The notes beneath the pieces were generated by a model. The model was not told the origin of the DNA. It searched no databases and worked only from the letters and a program-made list of their open reading frames with translations. A DNA stretch of 64,000 nt from DASWOJ01 sp964250755 (lineage in GTDB: Bacteria; Pseudomonadota; Alphaproteobacteria; Acetobacterales; Acetobacteraceae), in assembly GCA_964250755.1 (NCBI GenBank), contig CAXUHB010000014.1:1-64000 (forward strand), in the 5' to 3' direction. The translations under genes were made by a program, and so were the position numbers. Below, in pieces: positions 53,973 to 61,961 of this stretch (positions are counted from its first letter, which is position 1; every line of letters begins with the position of its first letter).

Positions 53973-54843
53973 CCTTCTGATCGTCGTCGCTAGCTGGGAA
54001 GACCGGTTTGCGTTAGGCATCAAGCGCTCTCTAGCGGACGACGCGGTCGATACCGTAATTTGTCTAGCCAGTCGTCGTTACGTGGCGAAAACTCAAGAAG
54101 CCCGTAAGCACGCACGATACTATTGTGAAAATGCCAACGTCAAATTTGATGAACGAATGTTTGACTTTGAAGATCAGATCGAAAGCTACCGCGTAGTAGG
54201 GCGACTCGTACAAGAGGGGCTCTTTCAAAGTGCGGATAATGTGACGCTGGATTTGTCGACAGCTCCCCGCAGCCTTGTGTGGATGTTACTTGGAGCAGTC
54301 AAGCCAATCCTATCTCAGATTATGATTCGATACTACACTGCGGCCCATTATGACTCCTGGCAGACAGCAGAGGAGGGGGAGCCTCGGCTGATAATAAATA
54401 GGTCTGGTATCATGTATCCAGATAAGCCAACCTGCCTGGTCATGCTTTGTGGGCCAGAAATTTCTCGTGCGGAAAAGATGTTCTATAGGTTTGAACCGCG
54501 GAAAACGCTGGTACTTCGAGATACACGTGCGCACGAGTTTGGCGACATTAAAAGACTTCCGGAGGAATATGGAGACTCGGTCGAAGAGCGGCTGTTCGAC
54601 AATAAGGATCTGACACACGACAATATTATTGCACTCGAAGGAATTCTTAAACCGTATCTTGCCTCTCATAATATCGTTGCAGCCTCGCTTGGACCCAAGA
54701 TCGGAGCGTTATTATTGTTCAAGGTCTCTGATCGGTATGAGCAGATTGGGCTCAGCTATGTCACGTCTGGCAAGCACAATTTATCAGCGACGAAAGGCAT
54801 AGGCAGTGTTCTCAACACCGTGCTGAGCTTTGCCGCAGACTGA
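53962..54843 (+). CDS. Rossmann-like protein of unknown function (island gene 3)
   Basis: A 293-residue soluble protein. It starts NNLLIVVASWEDRFALGIKRSL (a beta-strand, helix Rossmann opening), has VTLDLSTAPRSLVWMLLGAV near residues 94-113 and ends with AASLGPKIGALLLFKVSDRYEQIGLSYV (about 239-266). The middle motif is placed like the ligand-loop of CARF-type sensors, so it could bind a nucleotide signal, but I cannot prove this. ATG at 53962 with AAGGAGGA 7 nt upstream, overlapping the ATPase stop. Its 3' end overlaps the convergent methyltransferase by 32 nt. Confidence 0.75.
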   Translation: MSNNLLIVVASWEDRFALGIKRSLADDAVDTVICLASRRYVAKTQEARKHARYYCENANVKFDERMFDFEDQIESYRVVGRLVQEGLFQSADNVTLDLSTAPRSLVWMLLGAVKPILSQIMIRYYTAAHYDSWQTAEEGEPRLIINRSGIMYPDKPTCLVMLCGPEISRAEKMFYRFEPRKTLVLRDTRAHEFGDIKRLPEEYGDSVEERLFDNKDLTHDNIIALEGILKPYLASHNIVAASLGPKIGALLLFKVSDRYEQIGLSYVTSGKHNLSATKGIGSVLNTVLSFAAD

Positions 54844-55996
54844 GCTGTGGATCATTCGTTTCAGCATCCATGCCTTCAGCTGCGAGTATGGTCGCGAAGA
54901 CAGCTCTTGCTAGCAGAGGGGGGACTGCGTTCCCTACCTGCTGCTGCTGAGTCCCAATCGTACCAGAAAAATGATACCAATCAGGGAACGATTGAATACG
55001 TGCTGCCTCGCGTACGGACAAACCTCTATCTGCGGTGGGGTGTATCAGCATGTTCTTCCGAAAATTGCCGATCACCACCGAAGGCGCGTGGAGATCGAGT
55101 CTGCGATATATACCTGTGTGACACCTTGAACGGTCAGCATAGTTGTCCATCATTGACGCAGGGATATCTTCCCAGTTCCCGCCTGGTGGTACTTGTCTAT
55201 ATCTATCGACAATGTATGAAGCATTGTTCGTCACAAGATTGCCTGTGACTGTAAGCGCATCACCTCGAAGCATTCGAGCGTAACTCCGTTGTGGCACGCA
55301 CGCATAAGGCAGCTCACAAATAGAGGCGCCGAGCTGGAGTTCTGGCAAGTCCTCGATTGCATCCGCAAGGACTAAGTGATTGTCGACCGTTGAGGTAGGC
55401 AGGTCTGGCGCTTCGCCGCTACGCCTAGCTATGATGAAGAAACGGCTTCTAACTTGTGGAACTCCAAAGTCCGCGGCATTCAACAGACCACTCTTGGTTG
55501 AGTATCCAAGCATCTCAAGATCATCCTCAACCATCTTGGCAAACTTGCCACCCTCAGTCTCAAGGATCCCGCGCACGTTCTCGAATACGACCCAGGCAGG
55601 TTTCACTCGGCTCACCAACTTGACAAAAGACCGATAAAGCCAGTTCTTCTGGTTGGCCTCACCTCTTGTGCGCTGATTTGAAGTGGAGAATCCCTGACAT
55701 GGTGGACCACCAAACAGTATGACTTTACTGGAAGGTTGGGGCAACTGTAGATCATGCACTGACTGCATATCGGCACGCACTACTAAGGTGTCTTGATGAT
55801 TAAACGCATAGGTTGCGAATGCGTTGCGGTCGATCTCTACCGCGACCGATATGTTAATCCCGGCCCACCTGGCACCGAGTGACATCCCGCCGGCACCCGA
55901 GAAGATGTCGATGCCCTGCAACTGATCCTCTTCCACACGTTTGCCGCAACACGGTTGCTTGTCACGGACATTTGCTGGGCGACATGTGTTTGTCAA
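54812..55996 (-). CDS. C5-cytosine DNA methyltransferase (island gene 4)
   Basis: A 394-residue Dcm-family enzyme with all main motifs in order: I DIFSGAGGMSLG, IV GGPPCQGFS (catalytic Cys), VI ENVRGIL, VIII QVRSRFF, target-recognition region about 180-310, IX-like VREAARIQSFPDWY, and X GNAVPPLLARAV. No cognate endonuclease is adjacent. Opposite in direction to the three island genes and overlapping gene 3. The given start is a TTG at 55996; a GTG at 55936 is an alternative, with no clear ribosome site for either. Confidence 0.9.
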   Translation of the reverse strand: MTNTCRPANVRDKQPCCGKRVEEDQLQGIDIFSGAGGMSLGARWAGINISVAVEIDRNAFATYAFNHQDTLVVRADMQSVHDLQLPQPSSKVILFGGPPCQGFSTSNQRTRGEANQKNWLYRSFVKLVSRVKPAWVVFENVRGILETEGGKFAKMVEDDLEMLGYSTKSGLLNAADFGVPQVRSRFFIIARRSGEAPDLPTSTVDNHLVLADAIEDLPELQLGASICELPYACVPQRSYARMLRGDALTVTGNLVTNNASYIVDRYRQVPPGGNWEDIPASMMDNYADRSRCHTGIYRRLDLHAPSVVIGNFRKNMLIHPTADRGLSVREAARIQSFPDWYHFSGTIGTQQQQVGNAVPPLLARAVFATILAAEGMDAETNDPQLSLRQSSARC

Positions 55997-56026
55997 CCTC
56001 AGTGCCGGCCCTGCCTACCTAGTCGC

Positions 56027-56812
56027 TTACACCAGACCCTCCATTCCTCCGTCCACGCTGATCGCCTGGCCGCTGATGGTTGCGCCGAAGGGGCTGCAGA
56101 GGTAGAGGGCCATGTTGGCGATGTCCTGCTGGGACACGAAGCAGCGGAGGCTGACGGCGGACAGGGCGCGCTCGGTCTGCTCATTATCGCCGATGCCGGC
56201 GGCGGCGGCCTTGTTGGCGATTACGCTGCGGATGCGGGGGCCGTCCACCAGGCCGGGGAGGATGGCGTTGACGCGGATGGCGTCGGGACCGAGTTCCATG
56301 GCCAGGGTGCGGGTGAAGCCGACGACGCCCCACTTGGCGGCGGCGTAGGGGCTGCGGAGGGGGAAGCCGAACTTGCCGGCGGCGCTGCTGAGGTTGACGA
56401 TGCTGCCGCCTCCGGCCTGGCGCAGGGCGGGGATGGCGCGGCGGGCGCAGTGGAACATGGAGGCCAGGTCGGTCTGCAGGGTGGCGTCGAGGTCGGCGGG
56501 GGTCACGTGCTCCGCCGGGGCGGTTGGCCCGGCGATGCCGGCGTTGTTGACCAGCACGTCCAGGCCGCCCAGGACGGAGAGGGCGCCGTCCATGAAGGCC
56601 TCCAGGTCGGCCACGCGGGCGGCGTCGGCGACCATGCCGCGGTGGCCGCAGTCGAACAGCGCCTGCTCGTTGATGTCGGAGACGTAGAGGGTTGCGCCGC
56701 AGGCGGCGAAGCTGTCGGCCATGACGCGGCCGATGCCGCCGGCGCCGGCGGTGATGGCGACGCGGAGGCCGGAGAGGTCGAGCGGGACGGGGGTTCGCGC
56801 GCCGGCGATCAT
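56027..56812 (-). CDS. Short-chain dehydrogenase/reductase
   Basis: A 261-residue SDR. Cofactor motif TAGAGGIGRVMA near residue 19, NNAGIAG, SIVNLSSAAGKFG, the catalytic SPYAAAKWGV (Tyr-x3-Lys), and the C-terminal GQAISVDGGMEGLV. Overlaps the stop of the upstream binding-protein gene by 4 nt; it probably oxidises the compound handled by that operon. Its distal end lies 31 bp from the island methyltransferase. Confidence 0.92.
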   Translation of the reverse strand: MIAGARTPVPLDLSGLRVAITAGAGGIGRVMADSFAACGATLYVSDINEQALFDCGHRGMVADAARVADLEAFMDGALSVLGGLDVLVNNAGIAGPTAPAEHVTPADLDATLQTDLASMFHCARRAIPALRQAGGGSIVNLSSAAGKFGFPLRSPYAAAKWGVVGFTRTLAMELGPDAIRVNAILPGLVDGPRIRSVIANKAAAAGIGDNEQTERALSAVSLRCFVSQQDIANMALYLCSPFGATISGQAISVDGGMEGLV

Positions 56813-57840
56813 CTGGGAGCTGGGGCGGCGGGCGGGGAGGGGGCGCCAGCCGGGTCCATGCCGCTGTCGCGGATGGCTGGCGCTGCTGCCGGGGAGGCGA
56901 GGTAGGCGATGAGGGCGCGGGCGGCGTCCGGGTGCTGGGCGTTGGCGGTGACGCCGGCGGAGAAGACGGTGACCTGCTGGAGCTCGGGCGGGAGGGGGCC
57001 GACGAGCTCGATGCCCTGGATGGGCTTTAGCTCGCTGATCTGCTGGAAGCCGATCTCGGCCTCGCCCCGGGCGACGATCTCGCCGACGGGGGTGGCGGGG
57101 ATCATTGAGGCTTTGCCGCGCATCTCGTCCTCGATGCCGAGGGCCTTGAACATGCGGGTCTGGATGTAAGCGCCGCTGGCGCTGTCGGAGTAGGCGACGG
57201 TGCGGGCGTTGAGGAGGGCTTGGCGGAGGGCGATGGCGCTGCTGATGTCGGGGTGGCGTGCGCCGGCGCGGACGACGACGCCGATGCCGGAGCGGGCGAT
57301 GTCGGTGCGGGTGCCGGGGGCGATGGCGCCTTGGGCTTCGAGGTCCTTGAGGGCGTAGCCGACCATGATGAGGACGTCTATCGGCTCGTGCCGGGCCAGG
57401 CGGGCGGGGACGGCTTCGGGGGTGGCGCCCATGCTGGGGCCGTAGGCGGTGGCGACGGTGTGGCCGGTTGCCTGCTGGAAGCCGGGGATGAGGGCGCGGT
57501 AGGCGGGGGCGAGGCCGCCGGAGCTGACGACGCGGACTTCGTCGGCGGCGGCGAGGGTGGGGAGGAGGGCGAGGAGGGCGGCCCAGGCGAAGGCAGCCGC
57601 GGCAGCGCGGCGGGGGAGGCGGGCTGACGCCGCGCGTGCTGGTGCGAGGAGAGGTGCGGCGATGCGGCTGCGGGCGGACGGGGCGGTGCTGGCGGCCCTG
57701 GATTGCCGCGGCGCAAGGACGCCTCGCAATGACGGGTCCTTTTGGATGGAGTTGCCCGTTGATGCGCCGGCGCTTTCGGGGATGGCGGGCCGGGCCGGGG
57801 CAATGGGCCGGCCGGGTTGCTGCGCGAGGGTGCGGGGCAT
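56809..57840 (-). CDS. Periplasmic binding protein, ModA-like
   Basis: About 343 residues by the longest frame. The mature part begins ADEVRVVSSGGLAPAYRALIPGFQQATG with YSDSASGAYIQTRMF and GEAEIGFQQISELKPI, the type II binding fold of the molybdate-like group. The signal peptide is near residues 75-100. There is no ATG between it and the M at 57840, and a dispersed repeat lies in this leader, so the start (ATG 57840 or a TTG in the repeat) is uncertain. Between MFS and SDR genes in one operon. Confidence 0.75.
   Translation of the reverse strand: MPRTLAQQPGRPIAPARPAIPESAGASTGNSIQKDPSLRGVLAPRQSRAASTAPSARSRIAAPLLAPARAASARLPRRAAAAAFAWAALLALLPTLAAADEVRVVSSGGLAPAYRALIPGFQQATGHTVATAYGPSMGATPEAVPARLARHEPIDVLIMVGYALKDLEAQGAIAPGTRTDIARSGIGVVVRAGARHPDISSAIALRQALLNARTVAYSDSASGAYIQTRMFKALGIEDEMRGKASMIPATPVGEIVARGEAEIGFQQISELKPIQGIELVGPLPPELQQVTVFSAGVTANAQHPDAARALIAYLASPAAAPAIRDSGMDPAGAPSPPAAPAPR
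57696..57732. repeat. GTCATTGC-type half element in a leader-coding region
   Basis: CCTGGATTGCCGCGGCGC ... GCCTCGCAATGAC, right half of the dispersed repeat. On the minus strand it lies in the open frame before the binding-protein signal peptide. Confidence 0.7.
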
Positions 57841-57843
57841 GGG

Positions 57844-59163
57844 CTAAGCGACCCCGGCTGCGTGGCGTTCGGCGGCGGCGCGGCGTTCGACGCCGCGGCG
57901 GCTGTAGAGCAGGAGGGTGGCAAGCAGGCCGCATGCGCCGCCGAAGGCCATCCAGAGGCCGGGGGCGGCCTTGTTGCCGGTCCACTCGATGAGGGCGGTG
58001 GCGATAGCGGCGGTGAAGCCGCCGAAGACGGCGGTGGCGAGGGAGTAGGCGAGGGAGAAGCCGGCGGTGCGGACGGCGACGGGCACGACCTCGGTCAGGG
58101 CGACGACCATGGCGCCGTTGTAGCTGCCGTAGAGGAAGGAGAGCCAGAGCAGGACGATGAGCATGTGGGGGAAGGTGATGTCCTGCACGAGCCAGGCGAG
58201 GGCCGGGTAGGCGGTGAGGAGGGTGAGGCCGCTGAACAGGAGCAGGAGGGGCTTGCGTCCGACGCGGTCGGACAGCGCGCCCATGACGGGCAGCCAGATG
58301 AAGTTGCTGACGGCGACGCAGAAGGTGACGACCAGGCTGTCGGTGGCGGAGAGCTTCAGGACCTCCCTGCCGAAGGTCGGGGTGTAAACGGTGATGAAGT
58401 AGAAGGAGATGGTGGTCATGGCGACCATCAGCATGCCGAGGACGACGATCTGCCAGTTGACGGCGAGGGAGCGGACGATCTCACGCGTGGAGGGGCGGTG
58501 GGGGCGGGCGAGGAAGGCCTCGGTCTCTTGCAGGGAGCTGCGGATGTAGAAGAGGAAGGGGACGATGAGGCAGCCGATGATGAAGGGGATGCGCCAGCCC
58601 CAGGAGCCGACCTCTGCGGGGGAGAGGGCCTGGTTGAGGACGTAGCCGATGACGGCGGCGACCATGATGGCGACCTGCTGGCTGCCGGATTGCCAGGCGA
58701 CGTAGAAGCCCTTGTTGCCGGGCGTGGCCATCTCGGAGAGGTAAACGGAGACTCCGCCCAGCTCGACGCCGGCGGAGAAGCCTTGGAGGAGGCGGCCGAT
58801 GAGGACGAGGAGGGGGGCGAGGAGGCCGATGGTGGCGTAGGAGGGGACGGCGGCGATGAGGACGGTGCCCATGGCCATGATGCCGAGAGTGACGATGAGG
58901 CCGCGGCGGCGTCCGATGCGGTCAATGTAGGCGCCGAGGATGACGGCGCCGAGGGGGCGCATGAGGAAGCCTGCGCCGAAGGTCATGAAGGTGAGGAGGA
59001 GCTTGGCGGTGTCGTTGTCGCCGGGGAAGAAGGCCTTGGAGATGTAGGAGGCGTAGAAGCCGAACAGGAAGAAGTCGAACATTTCCAGGAAATTGCCACT
59101 GGTGACGCGGAGGACGGTGGCGACCTTCGAGTGCGGCTTTGCGCCGATGCTGATGCTGTCCAT
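57844..59163 (-). CDS. MFS transporter, metabolite:H+ symporter (citrate/tricarballylate type)
   Basis: A 439-residue twelve-helix MFS protein. NFLEMFDFFLFGFYASYIS opens TM1, followed by MRPLGAVILGAYIDRIGRRRGL (the loop 2-3 motif), LIGRLLQGFSAGVELGGVSVYLSEMA and the loop 8-9 GALSDRVGRKPLL. This is the MHS subfamily (CitA/TcuC/KgtP). It probably imports a carboxylate. The stop is 4 nt from the binding-protein start, indicating an operon. Confidence 0.9.
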   Translation of the reverse strand: MDSISIGAKPHSKVATVLRVTSGNFLEMFDFFLFGFYASYISKAFFPGDNDTAKLLLTFMTFGAGFLMRPLGAVILGAYIDRIGRRRGLIVTLGIMAMGTVLIAAVPSYATIGLLAPLLVLIGRLLQGFSAGVELGGVSVYLSEMATPGNKGFYVAWQSGSQQVAIMVAAVIGYVLNQALSPAEVGSWGWRIPFIIGCLIVPFLFYIRSSLQETEAFLARPHRPSTREIVRSLAVNWQIVVLGMLMVAMTTISFYFITVYTPTFGREVLKLSATDSLVVTFCVAVSNFIWLPVMGALSDRVGRKPLLLLFSGLTLLTAYPALAWLVQDITFPHMLIVLLWLSFLYGSYNGAMVVALTEVVPVAVRTAGFSLAYSLATAVFGGFTAAIATALIEWTGNKAAPGLWMAFGGACGLLATLLLYSRRGVERRAAAERHAAGVA

Positions 59164-59239
59164 GCTTGTCCTCCCGTTGCGTGGCGGGCGCCGTGCGCCT
59201 TTGCCGGCATCATGCGCCGATCCCGGCGGGCTTGGGAAG

Positions 59240-60652
59240 CTAGCGGTCGGTCAGGCGCAGCTCGATACGGCGGTTGCGGGCGTAGCTGGTGGGGGTGTCG
59301 GCGGCGTCGAGGGGCTGGAACTCGCCAAAGCCGGTGGCGGCGAGGCGGTTGGGGGGGACGCCCTCGTCCACCAGGAGCTTCACGACGTTGATGGCGCGCT
59401 GGGCGGACAGCTCCCAGTTGGTGACGGCGCCGCGGGTGGGGCTGCGGTCGGCGTGGCCGTCCACGCGCATGATCCAGTTGACGTCGGGGGGGATGTCTCG
59501 GCCGAGGTCCTTCAGGGTGGCGGCCAGGGTGCGGATCTGGTCCTGGCCGGCGGGGGTCATGTCGGCACTGCCGGGGGGGAACAGGACCTCGGACTGGAAG
59601 ACGAAGCGGTCGCCGACGACCTGGACGCCTTGACGGTTGGCGAGGACCTCGCGCAGGCGGCCGAAGAACTCGCTGCGGTAGCGCTGGAGCTCCTCGACCT
59701 TGGAGGCGAGGGCGGCGTTGAGCTTGCTGCCGAGGTTGGCGATCTGGGCGTCCTTGTCGCGCCCGGCGGCCGTCTGAAGGTCCAGGGCGGCGGCGACCTG
59801 GGTCATCTGGGCGCGGAGCTGCTCCATCTGCTGAGTGAGGAGCGCGACCTGGGCGCGGGCGGAGGACGACAGCTTCTGCTCGTCGGCCAGTTGGGCGGCG
59901 GTGGCGGCGCGGCGCTCGGCCTCGGTGGTGGCGCGGGCGGCGGCATCGGCGGCCTTGCGTTCGAGCTCGTCGCGGAGGGCGGCCAGGGCGCGGAGTTGGG
60001 CGTCCAGGCGGGCGATGTCGGACAGGCGGGCTTCGATGGTGGCGCGGTCGGCGCGGACGGTGCGGTCGAGTTCGGCTTGGACCGCGGCGGCTTGGGTGCG
60101 GAGGGCGGCGAGGTTGCGCCGGGCTTCGGCGAGCTGCCCGGCGACGGTGGCGGCGTCCTGGCCGGCGGTGTCGGTGCGTCCGGCGGCGTCGGCCAGGCGG
60201 GCCTGCAGGGCCTCGGTGCGGGCCTGGGCGGAGGCGGACTGGAGCTCGGCGTCGGCGAGGCGGGCGCCCAAGCGGTCGCGGTCGGCGCGGAGGGTGGCGG
60301 CGTCGGCGGCGGCTCGCGCGGCGTCGTTGCGCTGGGCTTGCAGGTCCCGGGCCAGGGCGTCGCGGGCGGCGGCGGCGGATTGGGCGTCGCGGTTGAGGTT
60401 GGCGACTGTGAGCTGGAGTTCGCCAGCGCGTCCGCGTTCGAGGCTGAGGAGGTCGGCGAGTTCGGCGACGCGGCGGTTGAGGCTGTCGAGCTGGCGGTCG
60501 CGGCCGGAGAGGGCGACGGAGAGGAAGGCCTGGGCGAGGACGAAGACGAGGAGGACGAAGATGATGACCATGAGCAGGGTGGACAGGGCGTCCACGTAGC
60601 CGGGCCATGGGTTGAGTTCGTCGCTGGCGCTGCGGCGGCGGGTGCGGGGCAT
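59240..60652 (-). CDS. MotB/OmpA-like protein with long coiled coil
   Basis: A 470-residue envelope protein. A single N-terminal membrane helix (ALSTLLMVIIFVLLVFVLAQAF, about 19-41), a long Ala/Arg/Glu/Leu-rich coiled coil (about 50-320) and a C-terminal OmpA peptidoglycan-binding domain (VGDRFVFQSEVLFPPGSADMT, VDGHADRSPT, RNRRIELRLTD). MotB-type stators have this plan, with the coiled coil much longer here. Acts with the MotA-like protein encoded upstream. Confidence 0.87.
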   Translation of the reverse strand: MPRTRRRSASDELNPWPGYVDALSTLLMVIIFVLLVFVLAQAFLSVALSGRDRQLDSLNRRVAELADLLSLERGRAGELQLTVANLNRDAQSAAAARDALARDLQAQRNDAARAAADAATLRADRDRLGARLADAELQSASAQARTEALQARLADAAGRTDTAGQDAATVAGQLAEARRNLAALRTQAAAVQAELDRTVRADRATIEARLSDIARLDAQLRALAALRDELERKAADAAARATTEAERRAATAAQLADEQKLSSSARAQVALLTQQMEQLRAQMTQVAAALDLQTAAGRDKDAQIANLGSKLNAALASKVEELQRYRSEFFGRLREVLANRQGVQVVGDRFVFQSEVLFPPGSADMTPAGQDQIRTLAATLKDLGRDIPPDVNWIMRVDGHADRSPTRGAVTNWELSAQRAINVVKLLVDEGVPPNRLAATGFGEFQPLDAADTPTSYARNRRIELRLTDR

Positions 60653-60742
60653 CAGAGGTAGTTGAGGAGTGCGCCTGCTTGGCCCGTGCGGGCCGGGCAG
60701 GCGGTGGTGCTGCGGACACGGCGGGGAGAGCTTGGTGCTGGC

Positions 60743-60782
60743 GGCCCCTGGATTGCCGCGGCGCAAGTGCGCCTCGCAATGA
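60743..60782. repeat. GTCATTGC-type half element
   Basis: CCCCTGGATTGCCGCGGCGC ... GCCTCGCAATGACGAG, right half of the dispersed repeat, between the MotA-like and MotB-like genes. Confidence 0.7.
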
Positions 60783-60806
60783 CGAGTGCTTGGGGCACGG
60801 GGGGCG

Positions 60807-61961
60807 TCACGTGGGCTGGCCCTCGGCGATGGCGGCGATGGTGCGGGTGAGGACGCGGATGTCGTTGCGGAGTTCGGAGGTGCTTTGGATGCGGCCCTGC
60901 TCGGACTCCGAAAGCAGGCGCTGGAGGTAGAGTTCGATGTTGCGGAGGTGGGCGCGGGCGGCGTCGTCGCCCTCGGGGCGGCGGTCGCCGAGCTTGGCGA
61001 GGGCCGGGCCGAGCTGGGCCTGGGTTTCGGCGATGCGCATCATGAGCTGCTGGCTGGTGCGCATGGTGTCGGAGAGGGTGGCGATCTTTTCCGTCAGGGC
61101 GAGGATGGCGTTGTTGGACTGGGTGCGGCCGTCCTCCCCGCGGACGAGGATGGATTGCAGGTTCTCCATGTTCTCGGCGGTTTGTTCGAGCAGGGCCTGG
61201 ACATAGACGGGGACGGAGCCGCCTTCGGCGTCGCCGCCGAGGGCGCCGCTGGAGAGGCGGGTGAGGGAGGCGAGCCATTCCTCCAGCTCGTTGAAGAAGC
61301 GGTTCTGGGCTTGCCCGGCGGTGAGGTCGAGGAAGCCGAGGACGAGGGCGCCGGCGAGGCCGAACATGCTGCTGCTGAAGGCCGTGCCCATGCCGCGGAG
61401 GGGCTTGCCGAGGCCGGTCTTGAGCTGGTCGAACAGGGCGTTGAGGTCGCCGGAGCCGACGGACATGCCGCCGATCACGTCGGAGACGGCGGCGACGGTG
61501 AGGAGCAGGCCCCAGAAGGTGCCGAGCAGGCCGAGGAAGATGAGCAGGCCGGTCATGTAGCGCGAGAGCTCGCGGCTTTCGTCGAGGCGGCTGGCGAGGC
61601 TGTCGAGCAGGCTGCGCATGGCGGGGGCGGAGAGGGTGAAGCGCTCCTGGCCCTCCCGCGTCTTGGCCTGGCGGGCGGCGAGCATGGAGGCCATGGGCGC
61701 CAGGAGGCGGGGCGGGGGGAGGGCGGCGAGGCGGCTGCGCTGCTTCTGGAAGGTTTCGAGCCAGTGAACCTCGGGCTGCAGGCGCTGGACGTTGAGGAGG
61801 TTCCAGCCGATGCCGACGAGGAGCACGAGGAAGATGAGGCCGTTGAGGAGGGGGTTGCTGGCGAAGGCGTCGGCGAGGGCGCCGGAGAGGAGGATGGTGA
61901 CGACCAGGACCACGGCGAGGAAAGCGGCCATGCGGAGGAGGTAGGTGTTGGGCCGGGTCAT
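60807..61961 (-). CDS. MotA/TolQ/ExbB-like proton-channel family protein
   Basis: A 384-residue membrane protein. Two N-terminal helices (LRMAAFLAVVLVVTILLSGA and NGLIFLVLLVGIGWNLL), a cytoplasmic part, then two more helices: MTGLLIFLGLLGTFWGLL with the TolQ-like GLLGTFWGL motif, and the GMGTAFSSSMFGLAGALVLGF pair. The C-terminal third is a helical cytoplasmic tail. With the MotB-like partner it likely forms an ion-driven motor unit at the inner membrane. Not flagellar by context. Confidence 0.85.
   Translation of the reverse strand: MTRPNTYLLRMAAFLAVVLVVTILLSGALADAFASNPLLNGLIFLVLLVGIGWNLLNVQRLQPEVHWLETFQKQRSRLAALPPPRLLAPMASMLAARQAKTREGQERFTLSAPAMRSLLDSLASRLDESRELSRYMTGLLIFLGLLGTFWGLLLTVAAVSDVIGGMSVGSGDLNALFDQLKTGLGKPLRGMGTAFSSSMFGLAGALVLGFLDLTAGQAQNRFFNELEEWLASLTRLSSGALGGDAEGGSVPVYVQALLEQTAENMENLQSILVRGEDGRTQSNNAILALTEKIATLSDTMRTSQQLMMRIAETQAQLGPALAKLGDRRPEGDDAARAHLRNIELYLQRLLSESEQGRIQSTSELRNDIRVLTRTIAAIAEGQPT

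Noticed and set aside
54847..55248. A 133-residue plus-strand open frame opposite the C5 methyltransferase
   Set aside because: It is antisense to a gene with all catalytic motifs, has no ribosome site and is cysteine-rich without pattern.
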